Shown one piece after another: positions 34,068-44,472 of a stretch of 64,000 nt of DNA. Both the position numbers and the translations under genes were made by a program. The notes beneath the pieces are model-generated. The model was not told the origin of the DNA. It saw only the letters and a list, made by a program, of their open reading frames with translations, and did no database searches. The DNA is from Turritopsis dohrnii (taxonomy: Eukaryota > Cnidaria > Hydrozoa > Anthoathecata > Oceaniidae). The stretch spans positions 248,001 to 312,000 of the forward strand of contig BQMF02000415.1 of NCBI GenBank assembly GCA_027922465.2, read 5' to 3'. Each line of letters starts with the position of its first letter. Positions within the stretch are counted from its first letter, which is position 1.

Positions 34068-35470
34068 ATGAAAGTAAGGAATCAAGCAAGGGTTGATTAC
34101 AAGTCACTTGCAACCACTGGTGATCGTGTACTGATGGATCCCAAAACACCAAGCATTACTGAAGATAAAGCCAGTGATGAATCATCAGTCAATGCCCTCA
34201 TCGTCATGGAGGCAACACTTCAGGATGAGATCTGTGATGTCACTGAAGACAACACCCCTGAAGACATATGTCAATCTGTGAAGCTAATGAAGTCAGACAT
34301 CGAAAAGATCGAGAATTTGCGGACGCAGTACCGAGTCAAACACCGTGAGTTGAGATTGGTTTTCCATAGTGAGCAGTATAAAACCAAATTTCATAAGCAA
34401 TTTCAATCGGCTATCGAGAGTATCAGTATGTTCATCGAGACTCTCAAACGCTACATTCAAGAATGTCATCAGATTGATAAAAACTCTGTGAGGATAGTCA
34501 ATCAACAGAAATCAACTTTCATGTTTGCAGAGATCAGAAGATCCATGACGCACCTTCGCTACATGTCTGCATGGATTATCAAGCAGTTACCCTAAGGCGA
34601 GAGTACGAGAAAGACCTGATCGAGGAGATAAAGTCAAGGGACATCAATAAACTGGAAATTTTTAACAAAAGCACATTGAAAATTCAATTGCCAAAGTTTT
34701 CTGGGTTCGATTGAGCAGTCGATATTTACACGTTCAAGTCGGAGTTTGAAAAGTTATATTCGGACACCGTTCCAGTAAAGTTTCAGCCGGACCTACTCAA
34801 GAACAATCACCTCGACAAGTATGCTCTTTCACTGGTGAAGAGTATCAACAGCATGGAAGAAATCTGGAAACGCCTGAAGACTGCTTTCGGTGACCGTCAA
34901 ATGCTGCTCTCAAACAAACTTTCCGAACTAAACTCAATTGAGATCAAGTCTAAAGATTCGGCCAAAGTTGTTGAATTGTTAGCCAAGGTCATTGACATAA
35001 TGAATGACCTCATGCTTCTTGCTGCTACGCACAATTTCGAGAATGAACTTTATTACGGTGATGCTTTCACTCGGGTGTACAATCTAATGGGTGAGGCAAG
35101 AATGATGCGGTGGCTTTCAGTCAGTTGTGAAAGTGCGAAGGAAGGCAAAGAAAAGTGAAAGCAACTGGTTGAGTTCTTGGAGAAAGAGCTTAAAATTCTC
35201 ATTAAAACCAATTCACCGAGACAGACAAGTGGAAAGAGCCAGCCAGCATTCCAAGCACAGAGTAACTGGCCATCAAACAACAATTCAAATCCGCACACTA
35301 GAGTTCCACAATCAACCATCTGCTATATATGCGGAGCAAATGACCCCATTCAGACAAATGGACCGAGAGGTACTAAACTCACACAGTACTTTGCTTGCAA
35401 AATGTTCGTTGAGATGACGCCTCATCAAAGATACCAACATCTCAAACAAAAGAATCTTTGCACTTAATGC
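34068..35470 (+). pseudogene. BEL/Pao gag-like region (broken)
   Basis: A 175-codon frame (34068-34595) encodes a charged, mostly helical N-terminal part (VKHRELRLVFHSEQYKTKF). After stops, the frames at 34660-35158 carry IQLPKFSGFD and WKRLKTAFGDRQMLL, typical of the UBN2-like gag core of BEL elements. Around 35320-35467 come CYICG and MTPHQRYQHLKQKNLC, a cysteine-containing region preceding the protease. At least three stops, for example near 34714 and 35156, and changes of frame show that it is inactive. Confidence 0.7.
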
Positions 35471-37930
35471 TTGTATCCGGGTGCAAAACAAGATCAAGGG
35501 AAACATCAAGACGGTCTATGCCAGTATGATTTTGTTTGCCGGCATCCCAAACACAGCTCAAGCCTAACAAAGAAGCATGTTTTAGTATGTGACGAACACA
35601 AGCATGACCAGATCAACCGCGACATACTAGAACACTACAAAGCTCGATGCATCATCAAACAACCAGTTCAGCCGTATTCAAAGGAAATCAAAATCTTCCA
35701 TGCGTTGGTTGATAGTCGTCAGTCAGCCAACCATGTCAATCAGTCCTCAGAGCATCAAGCTGTTTTCATGCTACAGACTATCAACATCAACAGTCAGTCG
35801 TTCAACCTGTTCTACGATTCAGGTTGCAGCGACTTCATCTGCAGAAGCCAGGCAATTCAAAAGCTTGGTGATCGTTCATTCCAGAAGTTCTCTGGCTCCA
35901 TCAAGATGGGTGGTGCTGGAGGAATTGTCAGTCGATCAGAGTACGGAATCTACAGCGTGTCGCTCCCGCTCAGAAATGGAAATGATGCAACCATGACTAG
36001 TGCCTGTCTGGAGAAGATCACAGACACCTTTCCGCTCTATCCACTCAATGGAAAAGTCTATCAAGATCTTCAGGAAACATACGTCAGTCAACAAAATGAT
36101 CCACGTTATCTGCCATCTGTCCCTGCATTTGTCGGTGGGGACACAGACTTCATGATTGGGATAAAGTACTACAGATATTTTCCACGAGTCATCTTCCAAT
36201 TACCATCTGGCCTTACGATTTAGATGGATCATGTGGTGTCATTGGCGGACCGCATGAAGTTTTTAATCACATCAGCAATCAAGTGTCACCGATCAACTTC
36301 ATCACAAGTCAACATAAGCTGTTTCAACTTGGTTACCATGTCAACCCTGATCTTCGTCTTCTCGGTTTTGGTGATCAACAAACTGATTTTCATGGGTCAT
36401 AAGATTCAACCATAGAAGAGTCACCTGATCAGCAACTCATCACTTTTCTTGAAGGAGAACGTGCTGGAAGTGAAATTCTCCACAGATGCATCAATTGCCG
36501 ATCGTGCTCATCTTTCAAAAATCAATCAAACAAGATCATAAGCATCCAAGAAGAGATAGAACAAGATCTCATCAACCAATCAGTTACCGTTGACATCAAA
36601 AACAACATGACAATTGCCACACTTCCGCTCTTAAATGATCCTGTCAACTGGCTCGCTCCAAACCGCAATGTCGCTCTGAAAGTTTATGCCCAGCAAGTGC
36701 GTAGACTTGAAAGGAATCCAAAAGATAAGGAAGACATCATCAACTCCGAAAAGAAGTTACAATCCTTGGGCTACGTCGAATTCACAAAGAATCTTTCGAA
36801 AGATATTCAAGCATCACTGAGGGACGATCTTATCAAGAACTTCATTTCTTGGAGAGCAGTATGGAAGAAGAATTCAGTATCTACTCCTTGCAGGATTGTC
36901 TTCGATGCGTCCATGCCCACAGCCTCTGGTCACTCACTCAACGATGTGTTGGCAAAGGGACGTAACAACATGAACAAGTTGGTAGGAATTTTCATTCGAT
37001 GGAGGAGTCATCAAGTTTGTTTTCATACTGATGTACAGAAAATGTATAATACTGTTCAGCTGGATCCATCCCATTGGTGTCTTCAGAGATATCTATGGAG
37101 TGATTCATTGGATCTGAATGCACCACCTGAGGAGAAAATCATAATGACGCTGATTTACGGAGTAAAATCTAGCGGGAATCAGGCGGAACGTGGTCTGCGT
37201 CAAACAGCCTATCTCTTAAAAGACGAGTACCCTGACACATACATAATTATCACCAAAGATATCTACGTTGATGATTGCATGTCAGGCTCAGACTCAAAGG
37301 AAGCCGCTATGTTAATTGCAGATCAGCTTGAAGTCGTTGTCAACCAAGTTGGTTTCACACTGAAGGGTTTCACTTTCTCAGGTCAACCTCCACAACCATC
37401 CCTATCTGCAGATGGTGAGACCATTTCTGTTGCTGCCCTCAAATGGTATTCTGAAGAGGACAAACTTTCACTTGATGTACAAGAACTCAATTTCACCAAG
37501 AAGCACCGTGGTCGAAAGTCAAAAGAAGACAAATCAATACCGATCAACCTAACACGCCGTCAATGCGTTTTGAAGGTAGCCGAAATCTTCGATATTGCTG
37601 GACTCATCACGCCTATCGTAGCCACAATGAAGATGGACCTTTAAGTTATGGACGTCACATTTCGAGATGATGCAAGATATCAATTCAATCAAATTCAACT
37701 GTGCTGTCGTCCCATCAAATGCTGAAAGTCTCAAAATCGGAACACTTGACTTGATGCCAGCAGAAATCTTGCATGTGCTTCGATATATGCTCGCTTCAAG
37801 TTACGAAATTCTGGCTACTCGTGCCAACTGGTCTTTGCCAGATCGCGTCTTGTTCCTGATGAACTCAGTCAACCGAGTGCTGAGTTATTTGCTGCTTTAC
37901 TCAACACACATACTGGAGAAGTTGTGAAGC
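35471..37930 (+). pseudogene. BEL/Pao protease and reverse transcriptase region (broken)
   Basis: The first frame (35471-36223) has cysteine/histidine motifs (CRHPKHSSSL, CDEHKHD). It also has an aspartic-protease-like DSGCSDF at about 35817, followed by GGAGGIVSRSEYG. A shift and a TAA near 36410 separate it from the reverse transcriptase frame at 36607-37644. That frame reads NPVNWLAPN-like spacing, WRAVWKKNS, RIVFDASMPTASGHSLNDVL, VQKMYNTVQLDPSHWCLQRYL, LIYGVKSSGNQAERGL and DIYVDDCMSGSD. The YVDD catalytic box lies at about 37265. Pieces of the region after the palm continue to about 37930 in other frames, with material missing. Confidence 0.8.
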
Positions 37931-38040
37931 AAGCATTTGGCTCCAACCACTCATCTTCAATGAAATTCACTGATTCACAGATAGCCCTCCATTGAATATG
38001 CAAGACCAATCTTCCTCTCAAGCAATGGGTTCGGAATCGA

Positions 38041-39802
38041 GTATTGGAAATACACCGGTTTACTTCTATCTCGCAATGGTTCTACATTAAGTCCCAAGAC
38101 ATGATTGCGGATATTGGAACTCGCAGATGTTCATCCCTCCAAGATGTTGATCAAAATGCGATTTGGGTTAATGGGTATGATTGGATGTCTGGGAGCAAAG
38201 ATCAATTTCCAACACTCACAACTGAAGAGATATCACTTAATGCGCAGGATGTTCAGCAGCTCAATAAAGAGCTGAAGAAAGAAGTTATCGATGACTCCAA
38301 GTGTCACATCTCCTCAACAGTCGTTCCAGAAGGAGTCTCCAAAAGGTATAAATACTCTGAATACATTATTGATCCAAATTTCAAAGGTTTTGACAGTGTC
38401 GTTAGGATATTGTCTCATGTCATCAATTTCATCCGACATTGTCAAGAAGTAATCAGAATCAAACATGGTTACAAAATTCCTGAATCTTGTGTCAACGCTC
38501 TCACTGAAGCAGAGATGTATTTTTTCCGAAAGGCGACAAATGTAGTCAAAGCGTTTGTCAAACCCTCAAAGATTGAACACATATCTCAAGAACAAAATGG
38601 CATCCTTTACCACACCGGGCGAATTCTTCCTACTGACGACATTACAATTCGTGGGAGAACAACTCAAGCCATGAAGGATCTCGTATCAACCTCATTTTAT
38701 GAAGAAGACGCTTGAGGCTTCCATGGGACCGCTCTCAGCAAACAACTTGGTCATCGCTCCTTCATTTTATGTCACACAAACAGATTTGGCCGGTCCTTTC
38801 TTACCATTCTCTCAGCACCACAAAAGAACAACGATCAAGGTTTGGCTTGCTATCTTTTGCTGTTCAACAACAACCGGGATCAAGGTCAAAGTCATGGGCG
38901 ACTATGGTACCTTTGCCTTCTTACAAGCCTTCAAAAGATTTTGCTGCTAAGTTGGCTATCCTTTCAAACTTGCGATCGATGAAAGAAGTCAAATTGTCAA
39001 GGGATGCTCATCAATCCAAGTCGACTTCACCGATCTGAAGAACAAGTTGCATCAAAGCGCCAAAGTTGGTCTAAAGATTTGCCCTGTCGGTGGGCATATT
39101 GTCAATGGTCGTGTGGAAAAGAAGATCAGAGAGATTCGTCGATCTCTTGAAACGTCTATCCAACACAAGAAGTTATCCCTCCTCGAATGGGAAACAATTT
39201 CATTAATTGTTTCTAACTCAATCAATAACCTTCCGATCGCTGTTCGTGGTATCAAAGCTGACTTTGAGATGACTGATCTTATTGCACCGAACCGCCTAAT
39301 GTTAGAAAGAAACAACGAAAGATCACCTACTGGAAACTTTCAAGTCACCAATGATTTCTACAAGATGCTCCATTCAAACAAAGAAATCTTCAATGCGTGG
39401 TTTGAATGCTGGTTAACATCGCATGTACCGAATCTCATGCATCAATCGAAGTGGCATGATTCAGACGAAAACCTCGAGCCTGATGACATAGTCTTGTTTC
39501 TGAAACAAGATTCGAGTTTGTGTTCCACCTATCAATATGGAATGGTCAAGAGCGTACTACCCGGTCGAGATGCGAAAGTTCGAAAAGTCGTGGTCACTTT
39601 TCGAAATGCAAGCAAATCTCAAGTGAACGCCATCGTAGAATATTTTCTATTACTTTACCAGATGAACGAAAAGCAGCTGTTTTGTGGAATACCTCCGACA
39701 GAAGAAGCTTCTAAACTTAAAAAGTTGTATGACTCACGTGCAGTGAATTCTTTTTTTTCTAAAATAAATCGTCGTTCATTTAGGATTTTCTTCAAACAAT
39801 AG
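38041..39802 (+). pseudogene. BEL/Pao RNase H end and integrase (broken)
   Basis: The frame at 38044-38715 carries SQDMIADIGTRRC, the end of the RNase H-like domain, then a linker and the start of the integrase region (QNGILYHTGRILP). The zinc-binding HHCC segment that should follow is missing; the sequence jumps to MGPLSANNLVIAPSF. The core has TDLAGPF with the first catalytic aspartate (about 38790), AIDERSQIVKG with the second (about 38970, after a shift), and NGRVEKKIREI with the glutamate (about 39105). Downstream are WFECWLTSHVPNLMHQSKW and DDIVLFLKQDSS, the C-terminal conserved block of cnidarian BEL elements as I recall it. Not functional. Confidence 0.8.
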
Positions 39803-40352
39803 TCATCGTATCAGAAAGTACTACAAAAGAAACCAAAATATTTCTAGTCATGCATATGACATATTCCTCCGACTCGTCGTCGACCAAATAGTACTCGTTT
39901 CAAAATCATCACTTTTCAGGGATAGCTAAAAACTTCAGGAAGAAGTAGCTACCCGAGTTACATGACCTTATTCCTAATTCTATTTTATTTTATTTTTATT
40001 TTTATCATAAAACGTACTTTGTAATTCCCCAAAACACGCAAAATAGACAGATATAACATCATAACTTTTCCCTCCTTTTCTTACTTTACCTCAGTCTATG
40101 TTTTTTATATATACAGAGTATTCGGGATACTTCTTGCATAATTTAGTTCATTATACTGTGGATTTAGAAAAAAATATGAAAAGCAACTTTGTCCAAAAGA
40201 TTTTCCGTCCGAAATCCAAAAAAGTATCCGAATTTTGGCCACCGAAAGTATTTTCGTTCCTACTGTAAGCGTTTCAAATGATTTATATTAAATATCAATG
40301 TGAGGTTTCAGATAAAATTAATAAAACATTTATATGGACTAGTGTTTTAAAA
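39803..40352. other. 3' flank of the BEL/Pao element, no gene
   Basis: AT-rich with TTTTATTTTTATTTTT runs near 39983; no LTR match to the 5' side and no coding content were seen. Confidence 0.45.
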
Positions 40353-41213
40353 CAATACAAGAAGCCGCTTGGCTTGAAGACTTCTGGACGTAACACAACG
40401 ATGCATATTTAGTCCCCAAAATACAACGTTGTCGAATTGCCAAATTATGTTCAAATCTAATAAAATGACTGGCAAATTCAAAATCAGCAACTTCTAAATG
40501 TGCGTTGTAGAAACTTTTATGAATATTGTAGAACTTTCTAAGTTTGATCCAAATTTGGCCCGAATTACCCATTTCTGGTCAAATCTGACAAAATGACTGA
40601 CAAATTCGTAATCAGCACCTTTCAAATGTTATCGGCGCAAAATTTTTTGAAATTGGAAGAACTTTCTAAATTTGGTCTAAATTTGATCTAAATTGGCCAA
40701 TTTTAGTCAAACCTGACAAAATCATTGTCAAATTTGAAATCAGCACCTTTCATTTGCGATCCGTGCAAAATTTCATGAAAATTGAAGAACTTTCGAAATT
40801 TGGTCCAAATTTGGCCTAAAATGGCCAATTTTAGTCAAACCTGGCAATATCATTGTCAAATTCGAAATCAGCACCTTTCAATTGTGATCCGTGCAAAATT
40901 TCATGAAAATTGAAGAACTTTCGGAATTTGGTCCAAATTTGGCCTAAATTGCCCACTTTTAGTCAAATCTGGCAATATCATTGTCAAATTCGAATTCAAC
41001 ACCTTTCAATTGTGCTCTGTGCAAATTTTCATGAAAATTGGTCAACTGGAAGTCCTAATTTGACCAAATTTGCGAATTCGGCAACGATGTCATGTAAACG
41101 CTGCACGAAAACGTTCATAACTTGGAGTAGTAGTAGTAGTAGGAGGAGGAGGAGGAGGAGGAGGAGGAGAAACCACGGGTATTTTAAATACTTTACTCCA
41201 CTACGGGTGTCCT
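40353..41213. repeat. Composite dispersed repeat with about five 128-bp tandem units and an (AGT)n/(AGG)n tract
   Basis: It starts ACAAGAAGCCGCTTGGCTTG, as in the copy at 18404. Units recur every 128 bases (TGGCCAATTTTAGTCAAACC at 40694 and 40822, a variant at 40950) with older, more diverged units towards the left. Then come ATGTCATGTAAACG, an AGT/AGG tract (about 41126-41168), and an end block GTATTTTAAATACTTTACTC. Short head, tandem core and microsatellite near the end resemble HINE/pearl-type non-autonomous Helentrons; this is inferred. Confidence 0.8.
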
Positions 41214-41232
41214 AAAGTCAAAAAGTGATGTA

Positions 41233-41577
41233 AAGCCTGGTTCAGACCTGACGATTACGACGATTACGAAAACTGAAATCAATCGTCGTAATTGTCAATG
41301 GCCAAATCTGAACACTTCTCAAGTATATCAAAATACTAATTTCAAAATTGCTTCAAACACACGATACTTCTTTCCCTTGTTAAGTTTTGAAGCACGTGCC
41401 CACACGAACTTAAAAAATAGCAGTGACGTAAAAATATTTTACATACAATAGAGCAACTACGACGGAAAAATATCAAATTTTTTTTATTTGAAATTACGAC
41501 GATTACAAAAGTGTTCACATTAGACGATTACGACGATTACGCTATTAAGTCGTAATTATCAGGTCTGAACCAGGCCT
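41233..41577. mobile_element. TA-flanked MITE with GATTACGAC-rich ends
   Basis: The inverted ends share GCCTGGTTCAGACCTGA followed by ATTACGAC (41235 onward and mirrored to 41575), flanked by TA (41231-41232, 41578-41579). ACGATTACG repeats occur in both arms. No coding content. Confidence 0.75.
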
Positions 41578-43229
41578 TACTGAACTTCGTCATTAGTGTT
41601 AAAATTCAGAAAACGTCCTAACGAGTGATATAAAAATCAAGTTTATTACAACAACAAATAAAACGTTATTCACATTCAAAATTTGATGAGTTTTTAGAGA
41701 CACTGTGTTTGTTGGAAGACGTTAAATAGAGATTCCTACTTTCTACTATCGTGTCATATCTATGATATTTCAAACGTTTTTAGACCAGAATAAATTAAAA
41801 GAAATTAACGAAATAAATTAAAGCAAAATCATTGCTAGTTACTGCAATATCGTTTTATCATTCGCCGTGATGTTTTTGTAAATCATTACATTGTGACTGA
41901 GCATCACCTTAGTCCGTTATAATGGGGTATTTTGTCGTCTACCTCTCATAACAAGCAAGTTTTCCATGCTTTCACTTGTGTTCTCGTGTTCTGAAAGGGT
42001 GGGCAGATATTCTGGTGTTTCATTAAAAATTACAACTTGAATGCCTGCAGTTTTTTTTTTGTTTTTTTTATCAAAGTTAACTTCTTCGTTACTTTCAGAA
42101 TTTCCTTTGCTTTTTCTATTTTTATTATCTTACCAAAGTGTGGTGTTTATTTCATTCCCCCACAGCAAAGTATAGTAGCTTCAAGTTTCAGTTTTCGCTT
42201 TTGTTCATCATCATCTTCCTACTTTTCGTGTTGTTTGTACACAGCAGTATTTAATTATTGACTGACTTTGCTTTTTTTTGGCGTTTTAAAACAGGCAAGA
42301 GGTAAAATGCCCTTTCATCCCATTTTCATATTTTTATTGCATTATGCCATATTAATGAGAACGATCATGTGCCTCAATTTATTAGACGTTATTATAGAAG
42401 TTTTTATAGAATTTTGGTAAAAGGAACGATTTGGATTTTGAAGTACAGCTTAAAATCTGTACTTTTCTGAATCATTTCTTATTTTCCATTTTAGTTTTAT
42501 TTTCTGTTTTGCTATTTAACCCACTTTTCATTTAAAGGTTTTAGATGACATATGTTAGATGGCATTCATTTCTGCAAAAGTCTTGTTTTTGCTTGTTTCT
42601 TGCTTGTTGCTTGTTTCTGTAAAAATGATGCCATGACTTGGAATCTGCTTGATCACAGGAATGACTAACACAGAGAGAGTTGAATATTTTTCTATTCATC
42701 TATAATTTTTTTATCTTAAGCATTACACTCGAAAGGCAATGTTGCAATTGTTTGATTTTATATTTGTGTAGGATTATCTTCTTTTCTGTCAACGGTTTTT
42801 GATTTTGCTGGTTATGCTGTTTGTGATATTTTAAGACTTGTCTAGTCTAGGTAAGCTTAGAATCACTGTATTGCTTGGGGATTCATAGTGAGAACTACTT
42901 GCTTGCTTATATAAAATATTTTTGATAAAGAACAATAAATTTACAAATCAAGTTAATGAGCCGATCCTTCATATATAACTAACACCCATCATGCTATTGT
43001 AAAAGAAGTGATAACATTCATTTTTTCTTAATCTTTCATCATACTTAAGTTTGGATTCAGAACGAACTGTTACAAAATCTTGATCTTCAAATAAAGACCT
43101 ATTACCCATATTCAAATATTGTGTTATTATACAGTGAAGAGAACATTTTCATTTCATTGGTTTGAAATTATAGTAACGAAAAATTACATAAAAGTTTCAG
43201 ACTTAGACAAACGCGCTTGGCTTGAAAAT
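41578..43229. other. 3' flank of GPCR paralog 2, part of a segmental duplication
   Basis: There is no coding gene. The block 41840-42020 recurs directly at about 45880-46060. The block at about 42655-43080 recurs in inverted orientation at about 50790-51150, and 42530-43080 is related to 57340-57610 in direct orientation. These blocks mark duplicated GPCR units. Confidence 0.6.
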
Positions 43230-43290
43230 GTCAACAATTATTTGGATCAGTTCTTCTAACACAATCTCTATATCAAATCATTTTCAATTA
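43230..43290 (-). pseudogene. Relic of a GPCR C-terminal tail
   Basis: On the minus strand a stretch resembles the last codons and stop region of the family B receptors (AGAAGAACTGATCC preceded by GATATAGAGATTGTG). It lies just downstream of the real end of paralog 2. It carries a small deletion, so it is a leftover of a duplicated 3' end. Confidence 0.5.
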
Positions 43291-43365
43291 TAGCAACAAA
43301 AATGTTATACTGAGATAAATGTCCTTGGCTTGTAAATGTCAGCATAGTTTAAACAGTTATTTAGC

Positions 43366-44472
43366 TCAATTCTTCTTACACACAATCTCCATATCAACAT
43401 CAGTTGCAGCTTCATCAACATTAATAGTAGCTGCACTACTCAATGTATGTACACCACTACAGGTGTCCTTTGTATGTTCAATATTCTGTATATTTTCGCG
43501 GCCACTTCCCTTGAGAAACGTAGGATTTGAAACGCTCGATGACTGATTTTTTCCGATATCGAAGTTTCTGTTAGAAATTATAGCATCAGGAGGTTCTAGT
43601 GCTCTCTTTACATTTGGGGTATTACTCGTTACCATAGATGCGTCGGTAAAAGAGTTCTGTGTTGCATTACCTTTGCATTTTAAGACTTTCATGGCAACAT
43701 TTCGGGTGTGCTCCTGCACAAAAATGTACACCAGTGAATCAGATATGAATCCGAGCGACCAAATCAGATTGATTTCAAATGGAACAGGAGCGCCGCTCTT
43801 ACTTTTTATGACATAAAGCACAATATCAGGAATAGCATAAAAGATAAAATACGTCACCACGATCAAACAAGGGACAACATTCTCCTTTGATACTTTCTTC
43901 TGCTTCAAATTAAATTTCTTTCTGCTTTTAAGGAGACTTATTCCAATTGCAGAATATGTAAATATGGCCACAACCATGAATACAGAATTCAATATCATAA
44001 AACCATATGTATACATCCCTTCGTGAGCGACTATTGGAGCAGCAAAATAAACAGTGACTGAGTAAATGGCGGCCAGAACCCATTGTGCAAAAGTTACACG
44101 AAGTGTTCGTTTATATGTACACCAGCTTTTGCACCGAACTTGTAAAATGAGAGCAAGTAATCGATCAATGGTGATTGAAAACATTGCAAAATAAAACATT
44201 ATGTTTGCGCCCCCATCAACCGCCAAAACTATACGTCCATGTAGTGTGTCCCGATTCCAAGAAGAGAATTTAGGTGCAGCAACTAGGCTATATGTAATGA
44301 CCATGCATATTTCAGTTACACTCAAATTGCAAAGCAAAATTTTTTGGTTGTATTTTCGTCGCTTTTGTTGACTGAGGCAGTAAATTCCAAAACTGTGTGA
44401 CAGTACACCAATTATCTGTAAAAGAAAATAGCCACCAATCGACCAAGGATTATCAGTGCCTCCTCCTGCCAT
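43366..44472 (-). CDS. GPCR family B, paralog 2 (intact, intronless)
   Basis: This is a 368-residue frame starting MAGGGTDNPWSIGGYF. The seven hydrophobic segments are at about 12-34, 45-67, 82-103, 127-148, 155-181, 199-222 and 232-252. Class A traits are modified: DRLLAL at the DRY site (103 onward), FYAIPDIVLYV in TM6 with the proline but no CWxP, and SDSLVYIF at the NPxxY site. The N-terminus is only about ten residues, which suggests a small ligand or none known. Intracellular loop 3 is short and basic (KSRKKFNLKQKK). The tail of about 115 residues is rich in serine and asparagine and ends acidic. The start is supported by identical placement in paralog 3 and by the conserved block at 44473-44535 upstream. 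No lesion was seen. Confidence 0.88.
   Translation of the reverse strand: MAGGGTDNPWSIGGYFLLQIIGVLSHSFGIYCLSQQKRRKYNQKILLCNLSVTEICMVITYSLVAAPKFSSWNRDTLHGRIVLAVDGGANIMFYFAMFSITIDRLLALILQVRCKSWCTYKRTLRVTFAQWVLAAIYSVTVYFAAPIVAHEGMYTYGFMILNSVFMVVAIFTYSAIGISLLKSRKKFNLKQKKVSKENVVPCLIVVTYFIFYAIPDIVLYVIKSKSGAPVPFEINLIWSLGFISDSLVYIFVQEHTRNVAMKVLKCKGNATQNSFTDASMVTSNTPNVKRALEPPDAIISNRNFDIGKNQSSSVSNPTFLKGSGRENIQNIEHTKDTCSGVHTLSSAATINVDEAATDVDMEIVCKKN

Larger units (their letters stand above)
34068..39802 (+). mobile_element. BEL/Pao LTR retrotransposon, degenerate internal region
   Basis: Gag, protease, reverse transcriptase, RNase H remnant and integrase follow one another in the BEL/Pao order. Many stops, frameshifts and deletions break it. 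No LTR pair is recognisable. Confidence 0.85.

Noticed and set aside
33354..40300. LTR pair for the BEL/Pao element
   Set aside because: I compared the DNA before 34068 with that after 39802 by eye and saw no matching long direct repeats.
40910..41215. 101-codon open frame with an arginine run
   Set aside because: The run is the AGT/AGG microsatellite of the composite repeat read in one frame.
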